Assembly: GCA_026005075.1 (NCBI GenBank)
Contig: BPKJ01000004.1
Coordinates: forward strand, 193,501 to 257,500
From: Lysobacteraceae bacterium
GTDB lineage: Bacteria > Pseudomonadota > Gammaproteobacteria > Xanthomonadales > Xanthomonadaceae
Direction: 5' to 3'
DNA length: 64,000 nt
A program made the position numbers and the translations under genes. Positions 1-9,012 of the stretch are shown here, piece by piece. How positions within the stretch are numbered: the first letter of the stretch is position 1; every line of letters starts with the position of its first letter. The notes under the pieces are model-generated. The model made no database searches. It saw nothing but the letters and a program-made list of their open reading frames with translations, and was not told the origin of the DNA.

Positions 1-46
1 GATCGCGCAAGGCCCCCACCTCGCCTTGGGACGGTAGCTCGGACAT
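1..46 (-). CDS. possible 5' end of an unknown gene, cut by the window edge
   Basis: An ATG on the minus strand opens a frame of 15 codons (MSELPSQGEVGALRD) that runs off the left edge. It lies 105 bp downstream of btuB on the same strand, so it could be the second gene of a B12-regulated operon. No clear ribosome binding site is visible and 15 residues are too few to assign a family. The 47-151 stretch between it and btuB holds nothing I can recognise. Confidence 0.3.
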   Translation of the reverse strand, partial: MSELPSQGEVGALRD

Positions 47-151
47 GCGCACCACGGTGCATCGACAGAGGCGCCCATTATGCGCCTACTGCGCCTGCCA
101 TGGGGAAATTCCTGATCCCGGCGTGAGCTGCCGCGATGCCTGCCCCCGGGC

Positions 152-1954
152 TCAGCCGCCCTGCCAGCGCAGCTGCAGCAGCGCGCTGGCACCCGGCGCA
201 TTGAATCCGCGGGCCAGTTCGTAGTCGCGGTCGAACAGGTTGTCCAGCCGCAGGGCCAACGACCAGTTCGTGGCGAGGCGCCGCCCGACGCTGGCCCCGA
301 CCACGCCGTAGCCCGGCAGCATGCCGGCAAGGTCCGGACGCGCGGCGGCCGCGTGCAGGTCGATCTGGAAGTCCCACGCGCCCTCGGAACGTGCGAGCTC
401 GAGGTTGAGCTTGCGCGGCGCGCGGCGCAGCAGGTCGGCGCCGGTCAGCTCGTTTTGCGCCTGCTGCCAGCCGAGGTTGCCGCCCAGCCTCCACGACCCC
501 GGGGTCCATCGCCAGCCCAGCTCGGCGCCGCGCATGCGCGCCCGTCCGACGTTGATGGCCTGGAAGTTCGTCCCCCCGGAGAAGTCGATCAGGTCGCGCA
601 CGCGGGTGTCGTAGAGCGCCAGATCGAACTGCCAGTCCTGCTGCCGGTAACCGAGGGCCAGTTCCGCGGTGTGCGAACGTTCGGGCGCGAGGTCCGGATT
701 GCCGGCGAAGAGGCCACCGAATCCCGGTGAGTACAGCTCGTTGAGGTTGGGTGCGCGGAACCCCTGCCCAAAGCTGCCGCGCAGGCGCCAGTCCGGCCCC
801 AGCCAGACGCCCAGCGCCGCCTGCGCCGAGCTGCGCCCGCCGAAACCGTCGTAGTCGTCGTGACGGCCGGCCAGCTCCCAGTCGGTGTTCCCGCCCTCAC
901 CGCGCCACGCGGCAAAGCCGGCGCGGTGGGTGCGCGTGGCGCGGTACTGATCCTGCGCGGACGCGGTGTCCACCGAGGCCCCCTCGTCCTCGACCCAGGA
1001 CAGGCCCCAGAGCAGGGCGTGGTGCTCGCCGGTCCGCAGCCGGTGCTGCCATTCCAGCTGGTGGCGCCGCGTCTCGAAGCGGGAGAAGAAGTCCGGGGTC
1101 TCGATCTCGTTCTCGACCAGGCTGGCGCGCAGGCTCCAGTCCTCGCCGCCGGATTCGGACACGCCGACCGAAACCTGCCGGTTGAGCATGTCCGAGCTGC
1201 CCTGGTCGAACTCGACCTCGCCGCGCGTCTCCTGCGCCAGGGTTTCCAGCCACGCCGCGCCGAGCGGAACGCCCAGATCGAAGCTGGCGCTGGTCTGCGC
1301 GTAGCCGTCCCGGTCGGGGTCGTAGGCAAAGCCGCGCGGGTTCTGGGCGCTGAAGCCCTCGGTGTCGACCTTGCCCAGACGCAGCCCGGCGTGGCCCTCG
1401 CCGATCGCCCATCCGGCCCCGGCGTCGAGCTTCCACGTGCCCTGCGTGCCGACCCCGGCGCTGGCGTCCGCACGGTTCGAGCGGCGGGTGAAGATCTGGA
1501 TCACGCCGCCGATGGCATCCGAGCCGTACAGCGCGGCCCGTGGTCCGCGCACGATCTCGATCCGCTCCACCTGGGCCAACGGCAGCTGCTCGAACACGTA
1601 GGCGCCGGTGGTGGCGGAGGAAACCCGCACCCCGTCGATCAGCACCAGCACCTGGTTGAAGCCCGTGCCGCGCAGGAACACGCTGGTCTGGCTGCCAAGA
1701 CCTCCGGTGCGGACCACGTCGAGTCCGGCCTCGGCGCGGAGCAGGTCGACCAGGTCCAGCTCGCCGTAGCGCTCGATACGAGCACGGTCGATGACGGTGA
1801 CGCTGGCCAGGCTGCGGTCGATATCGAGACGGACCCGGTTGGCGGTGACCACCACCTCGGGCTCGCTTGGAGGCGAGTCCGTGGCCGCCTGCGCAAGACA
1901 GGGAACGAGGACGAGGGCGGCAAGGCCGGCCCGGAAGGAAGGGGCTGGATGCAT
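152..1954 (-). CDS. btuB: TonB-dependent vitamin B12 receptor, BtuB type
   Basis: This is an outer-membrane TonB-dependent channel of 600 residues, likely importing cobalamin. An N-terminal signal peptide (residues 1-23, ending LAQAA) is followed by a TonB box (EVVVTA, about 34-39) and a plug domain with conserved LIDGVRV and RIEIVRGPRAALYGSDAIGG. The C-terminal beta-barrel holds the receptor signature FGQGFRAPNLNELYSPGF. Length fits BtuB (about 600). The start is fixed by AGGAG eight bases upstream of the ATG. The B12 assignment rests on family similarity plus the cobalamin riboswitch directly upstream. The usual BtuCDF transporter is not in the window. Confidence 0.9.
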   Translation of the reverse strand: MHPAPSFRAGLAALVLVPCLAQAATDSPPSEPEVVVTANRVRLDIDRSLASVTVIDRARIERYGELDLVDLLRAEAGLDVVRTGGLGSQTSVFLRGTGFNQVLVLIDGVRVSSATTGAYVFEQLPLAQVERIEIVRGPRAALYGSDAIGGVIQIFTRRSNRADASAGVGTQGTWKLDAGAGWAIGEGHAGLRLGKVDTEGFSAQNPRGFAYDPDRDGYAQTSASFDLGVPLGAAWLETLAQETRGEVEFDQGSSDMLNRQVSVGVSESGGEDWSLRASLVENEIETPDFFSRFETRRHQLEWQHRLRTGEHHALLWGLSWVEDEGASVDTASAQDQYRATRTHRAGFAAWRGEGGNTDWELAGRHDDYDGFGGRSSAQAALGVWLGPDWRLRGSFGQGFRAPNLNELYSPGFGGLFAGNPDLAPERSHTAELALGYRQQDWQFDLALYDTRVRDLIDFSGGTNFQAINVGRARMRGAELGWRWTPGSWRLGGNLGWQQAQNELTGADLLRRAPRKLNLELARSEGAWDFQIDLHAAAARPDLAGMLPGYGVVGASVGRRLATNWSLALRLDNLFDRDYELARGFNAPGASALLQLRWQGG

Positions 1955-2087
1955 CGTGCTGTCTCCTGGGAACGCTCACCCGCGAAACGCGCGCAGGGGC
2001 GATTGGGAGACCGAGGCCGGGACGAAAGCCGCCGCACGACCCCGCGCCGTCGCCCGCCGCAACGCGCCGTGTCACGACCGCATGGGT

Positions 2088-2248
2088 CGTCACCCCGAGC
2101 CGGTCTCCGGACTCGCAGGGCGGGCGCGCTGCCCGTTGCCCCTCGCCTTCCCGGCGGTCCGCCAGTGGCATGTCGAGGGGCTACACCTGCTCACCGTTGC
2201 GGGGGCAGTGCCGGACTTGCACCGGCTTCCCGAGCACCCGGGGCGGCG
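2088..2248 (-). promoter_or_regulatory. cobalamin (AdoCbl) riboswitch in the btuB leader
   Basis: Read on the minus strand, the leader carries the hallmark blocks of the cobalamin riboswitch in order: GGGAAGCCGGTGCAAGTCCG, then CACTGCCCCCGCAACGGTGA, the B12-box-like GCCACTGG (near 2161-2168), GGGAAGG, and GAGTCCGGAGACCGGC. It lies between a sigma-70 promoter and btuB, 130 nt upstream of the start codon. Binding of adenosylcobalamin would shut off btuB. No obvious intrinsic terminator with a U-run follows, so control is more likely at translation initiation or through Rho. That last step is inference. Confidence 0.92.
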
Positions 2249-2251
2249 CGC

Positions 2252-2280
2252 AGTGTAGTCGCCCCCGGTGCCCCCGGCAA
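2252..2280 (-). promoter_or_regulatory. sigma-70 promoter of btuB
   Basis: The minus strand reads TTGCCG, a 17-bp spacer, then TACACT. Predicted transcription start is near 2245, exactly where the riboswitch fold begins. The same TACACT hexamer also lies upstream of the tRNA-Arg gene (9013-9018) and the YbaY-like lipoprotein gene (32947-32952). Confidence 0.65.
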
Positions 2281-2285
2281 GGTAC

Positions 2286-3227
2286 TCAGGCCATGGCGTA
2301 GGAGGCCGCGATGCCCGCGAACACCACCCCTCCGACCGCGTTGTTCTGCAGGAAGGCCGCAAAGCAGCCCTCACGGGAACGCGTGCGGGCCGTCCAGAAC
2401 TGCCGAGCCACCAGCAGGGCCGCCACCCCCAGCGCGATCCAGTAGGGCAGCCCCAGCCCGGCACGCTGGCCGACCAGCAGCAGTCCGAAGCCGAAGGCGG
2501 CATAGAGCAGCGCCTGGGCCACGAGGTCCATCTCGCCGAACAGGATCGCCGTGGAGCGCGCCCCCATGCGCAGGTCGTCCTCGCGGTCGACCATCGCGTA
2601 CCAGGTGTCGTAGGCGGTCGCCCAGACCACGTTGGTGGCGAAGGCCAGCCAGGCGAGGGTCGTGATCTCGCCCCTGACCGCGGCGAAGGCCATCGGGATC
2701 GACCACCCGAACGCCACGCCGAGGTAGACCTGCGGGAACCATGTGTAGCGCTTCAGGTAGGGATAGCTGGCCGCGAGAACCACCCCCGCCACGCTGAGCA
2801 GCACCACCAGGCGGTTGGTGAACAGCACCAGCACGAAGGCAAGCAGGCAAAGGACCACGAACAGCACGAGGGCCTCGCGTGGCTGCACCGCCCCCGTGGC
2901 CAGCGGGCGCTCCCGGGTCCGCTCGACGTGCGGATCCAGCCAGCGATCGGCGTAGTCGTTGATCACGCAGCCGGCGGAACGCATCAGCCACACGCCCAGG
3001 GTGAAGATCAGCCACAGATGCCACGGCGGAACCCCCTCGGCCGCCAGCCACAGGCCCCACCACGTCGGCCACAGCAGCAGCAGCCAGCCGATCGGGCGAT
3101 CACCGCGGACCAGCTTCCAGTAGCGCGGCAGCCGCTCACGCCAGTCCCAGCCGCTGGCGGCGGCCTCGGGTCGCGACGGCCGCGGCGGGCGCCTGCGCGG
3201 CTCCTGGCGTGACGAGGATCGGGGCAT
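2286..3227 (-). CDS. ubiA: 4-hydroxybenzoate octaprenyltransferase
   Basis: This integral membrane prenyltransferase attaches the polyprenyl tail to 4-hydroxybenzoate in ubiquinone synthesis. It has 313 residues, slightly longer than typical UbiA (about 290) because of an Arg/Pro-rich N-terminus. The first Asp-rich motif ([20 protein letters not shown], about residues 95-115) and the second ([13 protein letters not shown], about 215-227) bind Mg-diphosphate. Eight to nine hydrophobic helices are predicted. The start at MPRSSS is the first in frame. MetS or later starts are not excluded because the ribosome site is weak. Confidence 0.93.
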   Translation of the reverse strand: MPRSSSRQEPRRRPPRPSRPEAAASGWDWRERLPRYWKLVRGDRPIGWLLLLWPTWWGLWLAAEGVPPWHLWLIFTLGVWLMRSAGCVINDYADRWLDPHVERTRERPLATGAVQPREALVLFVVLCLLAFVLVLFTNRLVVLLSVAGVVLAASYPYLKRYTWFPQVYLGVAFGWSIPMAFAAVRGEITTLAWLAFATNVVWATAYDTWYAMVDREDDLRMGARSTAILFGEMDLVAQALLYAAFGFGLLLVGQRAGLGLPYWIALGVAALLVARQFWTARTRSREGCFAAFLQNNAVGGVVFAGIAASYAMA

Positions 3228-3350
3228 CGCGCAAGCCTAGCGGGCGCCCGGAAGGACCCGCAAGCCTCGATCGTCCGCGCAGCACTGGCGGTGTCGGCGC
3301 GCGGGCGGTACGCTCTGCGGCCGCCATCCATCCGTGCTTGGGAGGACACC

Positions 3351-3587
3351 ATGGGAGACGGCCCGGGCAGTGCGGGCAACGTGCTCGCAGCGCTGGCCAG
3401 CCTCATCGTTCCGGGGCTCGGTCAACTCTTGCAAGGTCGCGTGCTGTGGGCCCTGCTCTGGTTGCTGCTGGCCGGGCTGGGCTTTCTGGTGACCTGGATC
3501 CTGACCCTCAGCCTGCTGCCCTTCGGCTGGTTCGTGATCGCGCTCTTCAGCTGCATTCACGCCGCGGTGTGGGATCCGCGCCGCTAG
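3351..3587 (+). CDS. small two-helix membrane protein, function unknown
   Basis: A 78-residue protein. GGAGG lies at 3341-3345 before an ATG at 3351, which is preferred over the upstream start at 3291. It opens with an ILVPGLGQLL-type motif (here SLIVPGLGQLLQGR, residues 16-29), then two hydrophobic helices (about 30-50 and 54-68) and a short basic tail. The pattern resembles small integral proteins with a PGLGQ turn that are common in proteobacteria and have no assigned role. It is divergent from ubiA and convergent with the PAS-GGDEF-EAL gene. Confidence 0.75.
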   Translation: MGDGPGSAGNVLAALASLIVPGLGQLLQGRVLWALLWLLLAGLGFLVTWILTLSLLPFGWFVIALFSCIHAAVWDPRR

Positions 3588-3599
3588 CCATCACCACGC

Positions 3600-6392
3600 T
3601 CAGAACCGCCCCGTCTCCCGCGCCCACTGCTCGAACAGCCGCGGCGGCAGGGGCGGGGTGTAGAGGTAGCCCTGGGCCTCGTCGCAGCCGATCCCGCGCA
3701 GGCGCTCGGCGGTCGCCTGCGTTTCCACCCCCTCGGCCACCACGCGCAGCCCCAGCGCGTGTCCCATGCCGATGATCGCCTCGACCAGACGGTCCATCTG
3801 GCTGTGCTTCATCAGGCCGAGCACGAAACTGCGGTCGATCTTGATGTGCCGCACCGGGAACCGGTGCAGGTAGTGCAGGTTGGAGAACCCGGTTCCGAAG
3901 TCATCGACCGAGAGGCTCACGCCGTGGGCCTCGAACAGGGCAAAGCTGCGCCGCAGCACCTCGCTGTCCCGCATCAGCGCCGATTCGGTGAGTTCCAGCT
4001 CGAGGCGTCCCGGAGGCAGATGGCAACGCTCGCAGATGTCCAGTACCGCGCGGGCGAACTCCGGATCGCGCAGCTGGATCGCCGAGACGTTGACCGCGAT
4101 CCGCTCGAACCGCAGCCCGCCGGATAGCCACTCCCGCGCCTGCCGGCAGGCCTGCTCCAGCACCCACAGGCCGATCGGCAGGATCTCGCCGCACTCCTCG
4201 GCGACCGGAATGAACTCCGCCGGCGGCCGCGCCTCGCCGTCCGGCCCCTTCCAGCGCAGCAGCGTCTCGATGCCGCGGATGCGCCCATCGGCAAGGTCGA
4301 GGGTCGGCTGGAAGGCCAGGCTGAGTTCCTTCCCCGGCAGCGCCTTGCGCAGATCCTGTTCCAGCTGCAGACGCCGCTGCACACGGCTGTAGAACGCGTC
4401 GCTGTAGAACTGGAAACGATTGCGCCCGCTGTCCTTGGCCGCATACATGGCGGTGTCGGCGGCGCGCAGCAGCTGCTCCAGGGTCGGCAGGTCGTCGGCG
4501 AGCAGCGCGATGCCGATGCTCACCCCGACCTGGACCTCGGCCTCGCCGACCTGCACCGGCCTTGCCACCGCGTCGATGATCTTGCGCGCGACCTGGGCCG
4601 CGTCCTCGGCCCGCCCGAGCTCGCGCAGGAGGACCAGGAACTCGTCACCGCTCTGGCGCGCCACGATGTCGCAGCTGCGCACCGCGGCACGGATGCGGCC
4701 GGCGACGTCGAGCAGCAGCTGGTCGCCTGCCTCATGGCCGAAGGTGTCGTTGACGTACTTGAAACGGTCCAGATCCAGGAACAGCAGCGCCGCCCCGCTG
4801 CCTTCACGCCGTGCCTGCTCGATGGCACGGACGGCGAGCTCGCGGAACCGGAAACGGTTGGGCAGGCCGGTCAGGGTGTCGAAGTGGGCGAGCTGCTCGA
4901 TGCGCTCGCTGGCCTCCCGCTCGGCGGTGATGTCGCGGGTCATCCCGGTGATGCGGAACGGCCTGCCCTCGCGCCGCTCCAGCCTTCCGGTGATGCGCAG
5001 CCAGAGCCGTTCCTCCTGCGGGGTGACGTACTGCACCTCGATGGTGTCCTCGTCGCGCTCGCCCCGCACCATCCTCGCCACCGCGCGGTCGAACAGTTCG
5101 CCGGACGAGCCCAGGTAGCCCGGCCGGGTGGACGCGATGCTCACCGGCGTGCCCGGTGCGATGCCGTGGATGCGGTAGTTCTCCTCCGTCCAGCGCAAGG
5201 TCCCGGTCTCGATCTCGTACTCCCAGCCGCCGATCCGCCCCACCTGCGCGACACGGTCCAGCATCTCGTTGCGGATGCGCTCGGATTCCTCGCGCAGCAC
5301 GCGCTCGGTGATGTCCTGCACCACGCCGAGCAGACGCTCGATGTGGCCGTTGGCGTCACGCAGGGCCTCGCCACGCAGCAGCAGGTGGCGGCGGGATTCC
5401 GCGCCCTCGCCACGGGCCAGCTCGAGCTCGAACGGCTCGCCGCCGACGCGGAGGCGGATCAGGGCGCGACGAAAACGCTGCGCGGCCTCGCCCTCGAACA
5501 GGGCCGCCAGCGCATCGAGGTTCGCGGGATCCCCGTGCCGCAGGCGCAGCATCCTGCGCAGCCCGTCCGAACACCAAAGCTGCTGCTGCGCCGGGTCCCA
5601 GGCCCATGCCCCGACGTCCCCCACCCGCTCGGCCTCGCGAAGCAGGAGCTCGCGGTCGCGCAGGTGCGCCTCCAGGCGCTTGAGATGGGTGATGTCGACA
5701 TGGGTGCCGATCATCCGCACCGCTCGCCCCTCCGGCGACCGGGCGATCACCCTGCCACGGTTGAGCACCCACATGTAACGCCCATCGGCAAGGCGCAGGC
5801 GGTACTCGGCCCTGAACTCTTCCCGGCGGGCACGCAGGTTCTCGAGCATCGCCTCGTAGGCCGCCGGAAGATCCTCGGGATGCAGGCGCTCGGCGTACTC
5901 GGTGCTGGTCAGCTCGGTGACCCCGGGCGGAAGACCGAGGCGACGCGCCCAGCGCGGCGAGCACAGCACGCGCTGCTCGGGGATCAGCCAGTCGAACACG
6001 TCCTCGCCGGCCAGCTCGCGAACCGCCCGGTCCCGGCCGCGCCCCTGCTCTGCGGCCTGTGCAGGAACCAGGCTCAGCACCGCCGCGCGCCCGCTTTCCG
6101 ACAGGGCGACGAGGTGGCATTCGAGCGGGCCAGCCGGCGTGTCCGCCCGCCACTGGATGCAGCGCTCCGGCGAGGCGCGCAGCTGGGCCAGCGCCAGATC
6201 CAGGCGCGCCTTCAGGGCGCCCGCCGACAGTTCGGCATGCCACCTCCGGCCCTCGGCGTTGCCGTCCAGCCAGCGGCCGTCCATGCCCAGCACCACCAGG
6301 GCCTCGGCCAGCGGCAGGCGGAGCAGGCCGAGCGGGAGCTCGGATGGGGGCGTGGCCGGTGTCGGGTGACTCACCCGTAGAGCATACTTCAA
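3600..6392 (-). CDS. PAS-GGDEF-EAL cyclic-di-GMP signalling protein
   Basis: A cytoplasmic protein of 930 residues with no membrane segment. In order: several PAS/PAC repeats (about 20-495, one ending IGTHVDITHLKRLEAHL and one ending GMTRDITAERE), a GGDEF domain (about 505-665) and an EAL domain (about 675-925). The GGDEF signature is degenerate (SGDEF), so cyclase activity is uncertain. The EAL motif reads ETLLRW, and DDFGTGFSNL and the catalytic Glu region VVAEGVETQA are kept, so phosphodiesterase activity is plausible. The gene starts only 22 bp after the feoB-linked peptide on the same strand and may be co-transcribed with feoAB. A GTG at codon 8 (VSHPT) is an alternative start. Confidence 0.9.
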   Translation of the reverse strand: MKYALRVSHPTPATPPSELPLGLLRLPLAEALVVLGMDGRWLDGNAEGRRWHAELSAGALKARLDLALAQLRASPERCIQWRADTPAGPLECHLVALSESGRAAVLSLVPAQAAEQGRGRDRAVRELAGEDVFDWLIPEQRVLCSPRWARRLGLPPGVTELTSTEYAERLHPEDLPAAYEAMLENLRARREEFRAEYRLRLADGRYMWVLNRGRVIARSPEGRAVRMIGTHVDITHLKRLEAHLRDRELLLREAERVGDVGAWAWDPAQQQLWCSDGLRRMLRLRHGDPANLDALAALFEGEAAQRFRRALIRLRVGGEPFELELARGEGAESRRHLLLRGEALRDANGHIERLLGVVQDITERVLREESERIRNEMLDRVAQVGRIGGWEYEIETGTLRWTEENYRIHGIAPGTPVSIASTRPGYLGSSGELFDRAVARMVRGERDEDTIEVQYVTPQEERLWLRITGRLERREGRPFRITGMTRDITAEREASERIEQLAHFDTLTGLPNRFRFRELAVRAIEQARREGSGAALLFLDLDRFKYVNDTFGHEAGDQLLLDVAGRIRAAVRSCDIVARQSGDEFLVLLRELGRAEDAAQVARKIIDAVARPVQVGEAEVQVGVSIGIALLADDLPTLEQLLRAADTAMYAAKDSGRNRFQFYSDAFYSRVQRRLQLEQDLRKALPGKELSLAFQPTLDLADGRIRGIETLLRWKGPDGEARPPAEFIPVAEECGEILPIGLWVLEQACRQAREWLSGGLRFERIAVNVSAIQLRDPEFARAVLDICERCHLPPGRLELELTESALMRDSEVLRRSFALFEAHGVSLSVDDFGTGFSNLHYLHRFPVRHIKIDRSFVLGLMKHSQMDRLVEAIIGMGHALGLRVVAEGVETQATAERLRGIGCDEAQGYLYTPPLPPRLFEQWARETGRF

Positions 6393-6414
6393 GCCCGCTG
6401 GCGAACGCAGATGT

Positions 6415-6579
6415 TCAGCGGCGAGGTTGCGCGCTCAGGCACTGCCCTGCGGCGGGACAGGCGTTGCACGGGGAGGCGCGCCCGGCTGGCGCCGCGGACC
6501 CGGCCGATGCGACGCGCAGCGTGCGCAGAAGCCGCCACCCGGCAAGAAGGACGATGCCCATCACGATCACGGTCTGCAT
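6415..6579 (-). CDS. FeoB-associated Cys-rich membrane peptide
   Basis: A 54-residue protein whose ATG overlaps the feoB stop codon (TGATG). It has one N-terminal membrane helix (residues 1-16) and a short cytoplasmic tail with a CNACPAAGQC cluster (Cys at 38, 41 and 47). This is the layout of the small FeoB-associated Cys-rich family found after feoB, thought to help handle Fe(II) or sense redox state. The family role is not firmly established. Confidence 0.8.
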   Translation of the reverse strand: MQTVIVMGIVLLAGWRLLRTLRVASAGSAAPAGRASPCNACPAAGQCLSAQPRR

Positions 6580-8444
6580 CACCCGAGCCCCATCGCAACG
6601 GCCACCTGGTAGGTGGCAAAGGCCGCAAGCCAGGCCATGGCGAAAAGGTAGGCCGCCGCCGCGAGCGGCACCTTCCAGCCCAGCGTCTCGCGGCGCATGA
6701 CCGCGAGCGTGGAGATGCACTGCGGCGCGAACACGTACCAGGCCAGCAGCGCGGCGGCGGTGGCAAGGCTCCAGTCGGATGCGATCGCCGTGGCCAGGCT
6801 CGCGCCGACCTCCTCCTCGCTGCCCGAGAGCGCATACACCGTGGCCAGCGCGCCCACCGCCACCTCGCGCGCGGCCATGCCCGGCACGAGGGCGACGCAG
6901 ATCTGCCAGCCAAAGCCCAGCGGCGCGAACAGCGGCTCGATCGCCCGCCCCAGCATGCCGGCGAAGCTGTGGAGGATCGGCGGCCCCTCGGCGCCGGGGG
7001 GCGGTGCCGGATAGCTGGACAGCGCCCAGATCAGCACGGTGAGGCTGAGGATGATGCCGCCGACCCGGCGCAGGAAGATCGCGGCACGTTCGTACAGGCC
7101 GATCGAGAGGTTGCGCAGGCTCGGAAGACGCCAGGCCGGCAGTTCCATCAGCAGCGGATGCCGTGCCCCGCGGCCCTCGCCAAGGCGCATCACCCAGGCC
7201 ACCAGCATGGCGCCGAGGATGCCGGCGAGGTAGAGCACGAACAGGACGATGCCCTGCAGGTTGAAGACGCCCACCGCGCGGTCCGGAATGAAGGCGGCGA
7301 TCAGCAGCGCGTAGACCGGAAGCCGGGCCGAACAGGTCATCAGCGGCGCGATGAGGATCGTGACCAGGCGGTCGCGCGGATGGCTGATCACGCGGGTCGC
7401 CATGATGCCGGGCACCGCGCAGGCGAAGCTGGACAGCAGCGGGATGAAGGAGCGTCCCGATAGCCCGACCTTGCCCATGAAGCGGTCGAGCAGGAAGGCG
7501 GCCCGAGGCAGGTAGCCGCTGTCCTCGAGGGCGAGGATGAAGGCGAACAGGATCAGGATCTGCGGCAGGAACACCAGCACGCCCCCGACCCCGGCGATGA
7601 TCCCGTCGAGCAGCAGCGATCGCAGCGGCCCCGCGTCGAGCAAGCCGCCCACGGCCTCGGCCAGGGCTGCGGTCGCGCCCTCGATCAGGGCCATCGGCAC
7701 CTCGGCCCATGCGAAGACCGCCTGGAACATCAGGAACAGCACGCCCGCAAGAAGGACAAGGCCAAGGACCGGATGCATGACGATCCGGTCGATGCGCTCG
7801 TCCAGCCCCTCGTCCCGCGCCGGTTGCTGCACGGCCTCGGCGAGGATGCGGCGCACCTCCCGGTGGGTGGCGAGCACCTCCTCCCGCGACGGCGGCTGGC
7901 AGTCACCGGCCCTGCTTGGCTCCGGCCACGCGGCATCCAGCGCCGCCAGCAGCGCGTCCGCGCCATGGCGACGGATGCCCACCGTGTCGACCACCGGCAT
8001 GCCCAGCGCCTGCGCCAGCCGTTCGCGGTCGATGCGGATGCCGCGTCGCTCGGCCACGTCGGTCATGTTCAGCGCCAGCAGCATGGGCCGCCCCAGCCGC
8101 TTGAGCTCGAGCACCAGCCGCAGGTTCAGCCGCAGGTTGCAGGCGTCGGCCACGCAGACGAGAAGGTCCGGCACCGCCTCCCCCGCCTGCTCGCCGAGCA
8201 GCACCGCACGGGTGACCGCCTCGTCCTCGCTCTCCGGATTCAGGCTGTAGGCGCCGGGCAGGTCGAGGATGCGCAGGCGCCGCCCGGAGGGGGTGAGAAT
8301 CTGGCCTTCCTTGCGTTCGACGGTGACCCCGGCGTAGTTGGCGACCTTCTGCCGTGCTCCGGTCAGAAGGTTGAACAGGGCCGTCTTGCCGCAGTTCGGA
8401 TTGCCGAGCAGGGCCACCAGCGGCGTGGAGGCGACCGCGCTCAT
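6579..8444 (-). CDS. feoB: ferrous iron transport protein B
   Basis: This is the inner-membrane Fe(II) importer of 621 residues. The N-terminal G domain has GNPNCGKT (G1, residues 15-22), DLPGAYSL (G3) and NMTD (G4). A helical spacer and the membrane Gate regions follow. It is shorter than E. coli FeoB (773) but close to other short gammaproteobacterial forms, and the C-terminal extension is what is missing. The start overlaps the feoA stop (ATGA). Expression is likely iron-controlled through the Fur-like site upstream of feoA. Confidence 0.95.
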   Translation of the reverse strand: MSAVASTPLVALLGNPNCGKTALFNLLTGARQKVANYAGVTVERKEGQILTPSGRRLRILDLPGAYSLNPESEDEAVTRAVLLGEQAGEAVPDLLVCVADACNLRLNLRLVLELKRLGRPMLLALNMTDVAERRGIRIDRERLAQALGMPVVDTVGIRRHGADALLAALDAAWPEPSRAGDCQPPSREEVLATHREVRRILAEAVQQPARDEGLDERIDRIVMHPVLGLVLLAGVLFLMFQAVFAWAEVPMALIEGATAALAEAVGGLLDAGPLRSLLLDGIIAGVGGVLVFLPQILILFAFILALEDSGYLPRAAFLLDRFMGKVGLSGRSFIPLLSSFACAVPGIMATRVISHPRDRLVTILIAPLMTCSARLPVYALLIAAFIPDRAVGVFNLQGIVLFVLYLAGILGAMLVAWVMRLGEGRGARHPLLMELPAWRLPSLRNLSIGLYERAAIFLRRVGGIILSLTVLIWALSSYPAPPPGAEGPPILHSFAGMLGRAIEPLFAPLGFGWQICVALVPGMAAREVAVGALATVYALSGSEEEVGASLATAIASDWSLATAAALLAWYVFAPQCISTLAVMRRETLGWKVPLAAAAYLFAMAWLAAFATYQVAVAMGLG

Positions 8445-8755
8445 GGCGCCTCCGTGGTGCGGACCAGCACCTGGTCGGCCTCGAAGCGACGCAGCGCGAA
8501 CTGGCTGTCGCCCACCCGCACCGCGATCGGCTCCCGCCCGCCCGGTCCGAGGGCCGTGACCCGCACCCGTTCACCCTCGATGAAGCCGATCTCCAGAAGG
8601 CGCAGCCACAGCGCATCCTCCCCCTCCCCGGCAGCCAGACCGACGACTTCGGCCCACTGCCCGGGCCTGAGCATGGACAGCGGAAGGATGCGGACCGGGT
8701 CCGGCCCCTGGCTGGAGAGGCGGGTCGGAGGGGCAGCGGCAAGGCGTGCAGGCAT
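8441..8755 (-). CDS. feoA: ferrous iron transport protein A
   Basis: A small cytoplasmic SH3-like protein of 104 residues that supports FeoB. The core (about 30-104) holds the FeoA pattern LRLLEIGFIEGERVRV and a C-terminal FALRRFEADQVLV strand. I chose the ATG at 8755. A TTG at 8770 would add five residues. Residues 1-28 before the FeoA core are Pro/Arg-rich and longer than usual. It overlaps feoB by four bases. Confidence 0.88.
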   Translation of the reverse strand: MPARLAAAPPTRLSSQGPDPVRILPLSMLRPGQWAEVVGLAAGEGEDALWLRLLEIGFIEGERVRVTALGPGGREPIAVRVGDSQFALRRFEADQVLVRTTEAP

Positions 8756-8782
8756 GGCGGATCGCGGCAAAGGTCATTCGCG

Positions 8783-8805
8783 GATGCGAATCATTCTTGA
8801 TGATA
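8783..8805 (-). promoter_or_regulatory. candidate Fur box overlapping the feo promoter
   Basis: The stretch GATGCGAATCATTCTTGATG resembles the Fur sites seen in xanthomonads (…GCGAATCATTCTC…). It matches the 7-1-7 Fur model at about 9 of 14 positions. On the minus strand a TATCAT hexamer (8800-8805) forms a likely -10, so a bound repressor would cover the start site. Iron-dependent repression of feoAB is the known regulation in gammaproteobacteria. Its use here is inferred. Confidence 0.6.
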
Positions 8806-8839
8806 CTCCTGCCGCGCCCTGCGTGCACGCCCGCCAACG

Positions 8840-8874
8840 ACGAAGCCCGGCCGGTGGACCCGGCCGGGCTTCGT
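8840..8874 (-). terminator. hairpin terminator after tRNA-Arg
   Basis: A perfect 15-bp stem (ACGAAGCCCGGCCGG with its complement) and a 5-nt loop lie 10 bp past the tRNA 3' end on the minus strand. The following U-run is weak, so it may act with Rho or simply protect the tRNA precursor. Confidence 0.7.
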
Positions 8875-8883
8875 TGCGTGAAA

Positions 8884-8960
8884 TGGCGCGCCCGAGACGA
8901 TTCGAACGTCCGACCACCGCCTTCGGAGGGCGGTACTCTATCCAGCTGAGCTACGGGCGC
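8884..8960 (-). tRNA. tRNA-Arg (anticodon CCG)
   Basis: The minus strand gives a full 77-nt cloverleaf. The acceptor stem is GCGCCCG/CGGGCGC, the D-arm GCTCAGCTGGATAGAG, the anticodon stem CCGCC/GGCGG with loop CTCCGAA (anticodon CCG, reading CGG), the T-arm contains GTTCGAATC, and the 3' CCA is encoded. A candidate -10 (TACACT, 9013-9018) lies 53 bp upstream. Confidence 0.97.
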
Positions 8961-9012
8961 CTCGATGGAAACGGGGCGGGCGGAAACCGTTCCGCCGCGC
9001 CCGCGGTGGCGA

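Noticed and set aside
8747-8949. A plus-strand 67-codon frame across the tRNA and terminator
   Set aside because: It runs antisense through tRNA-Arg and its hairpin; the familiar RARDDSNVRPPPSEGG string is a tRNA artefact.
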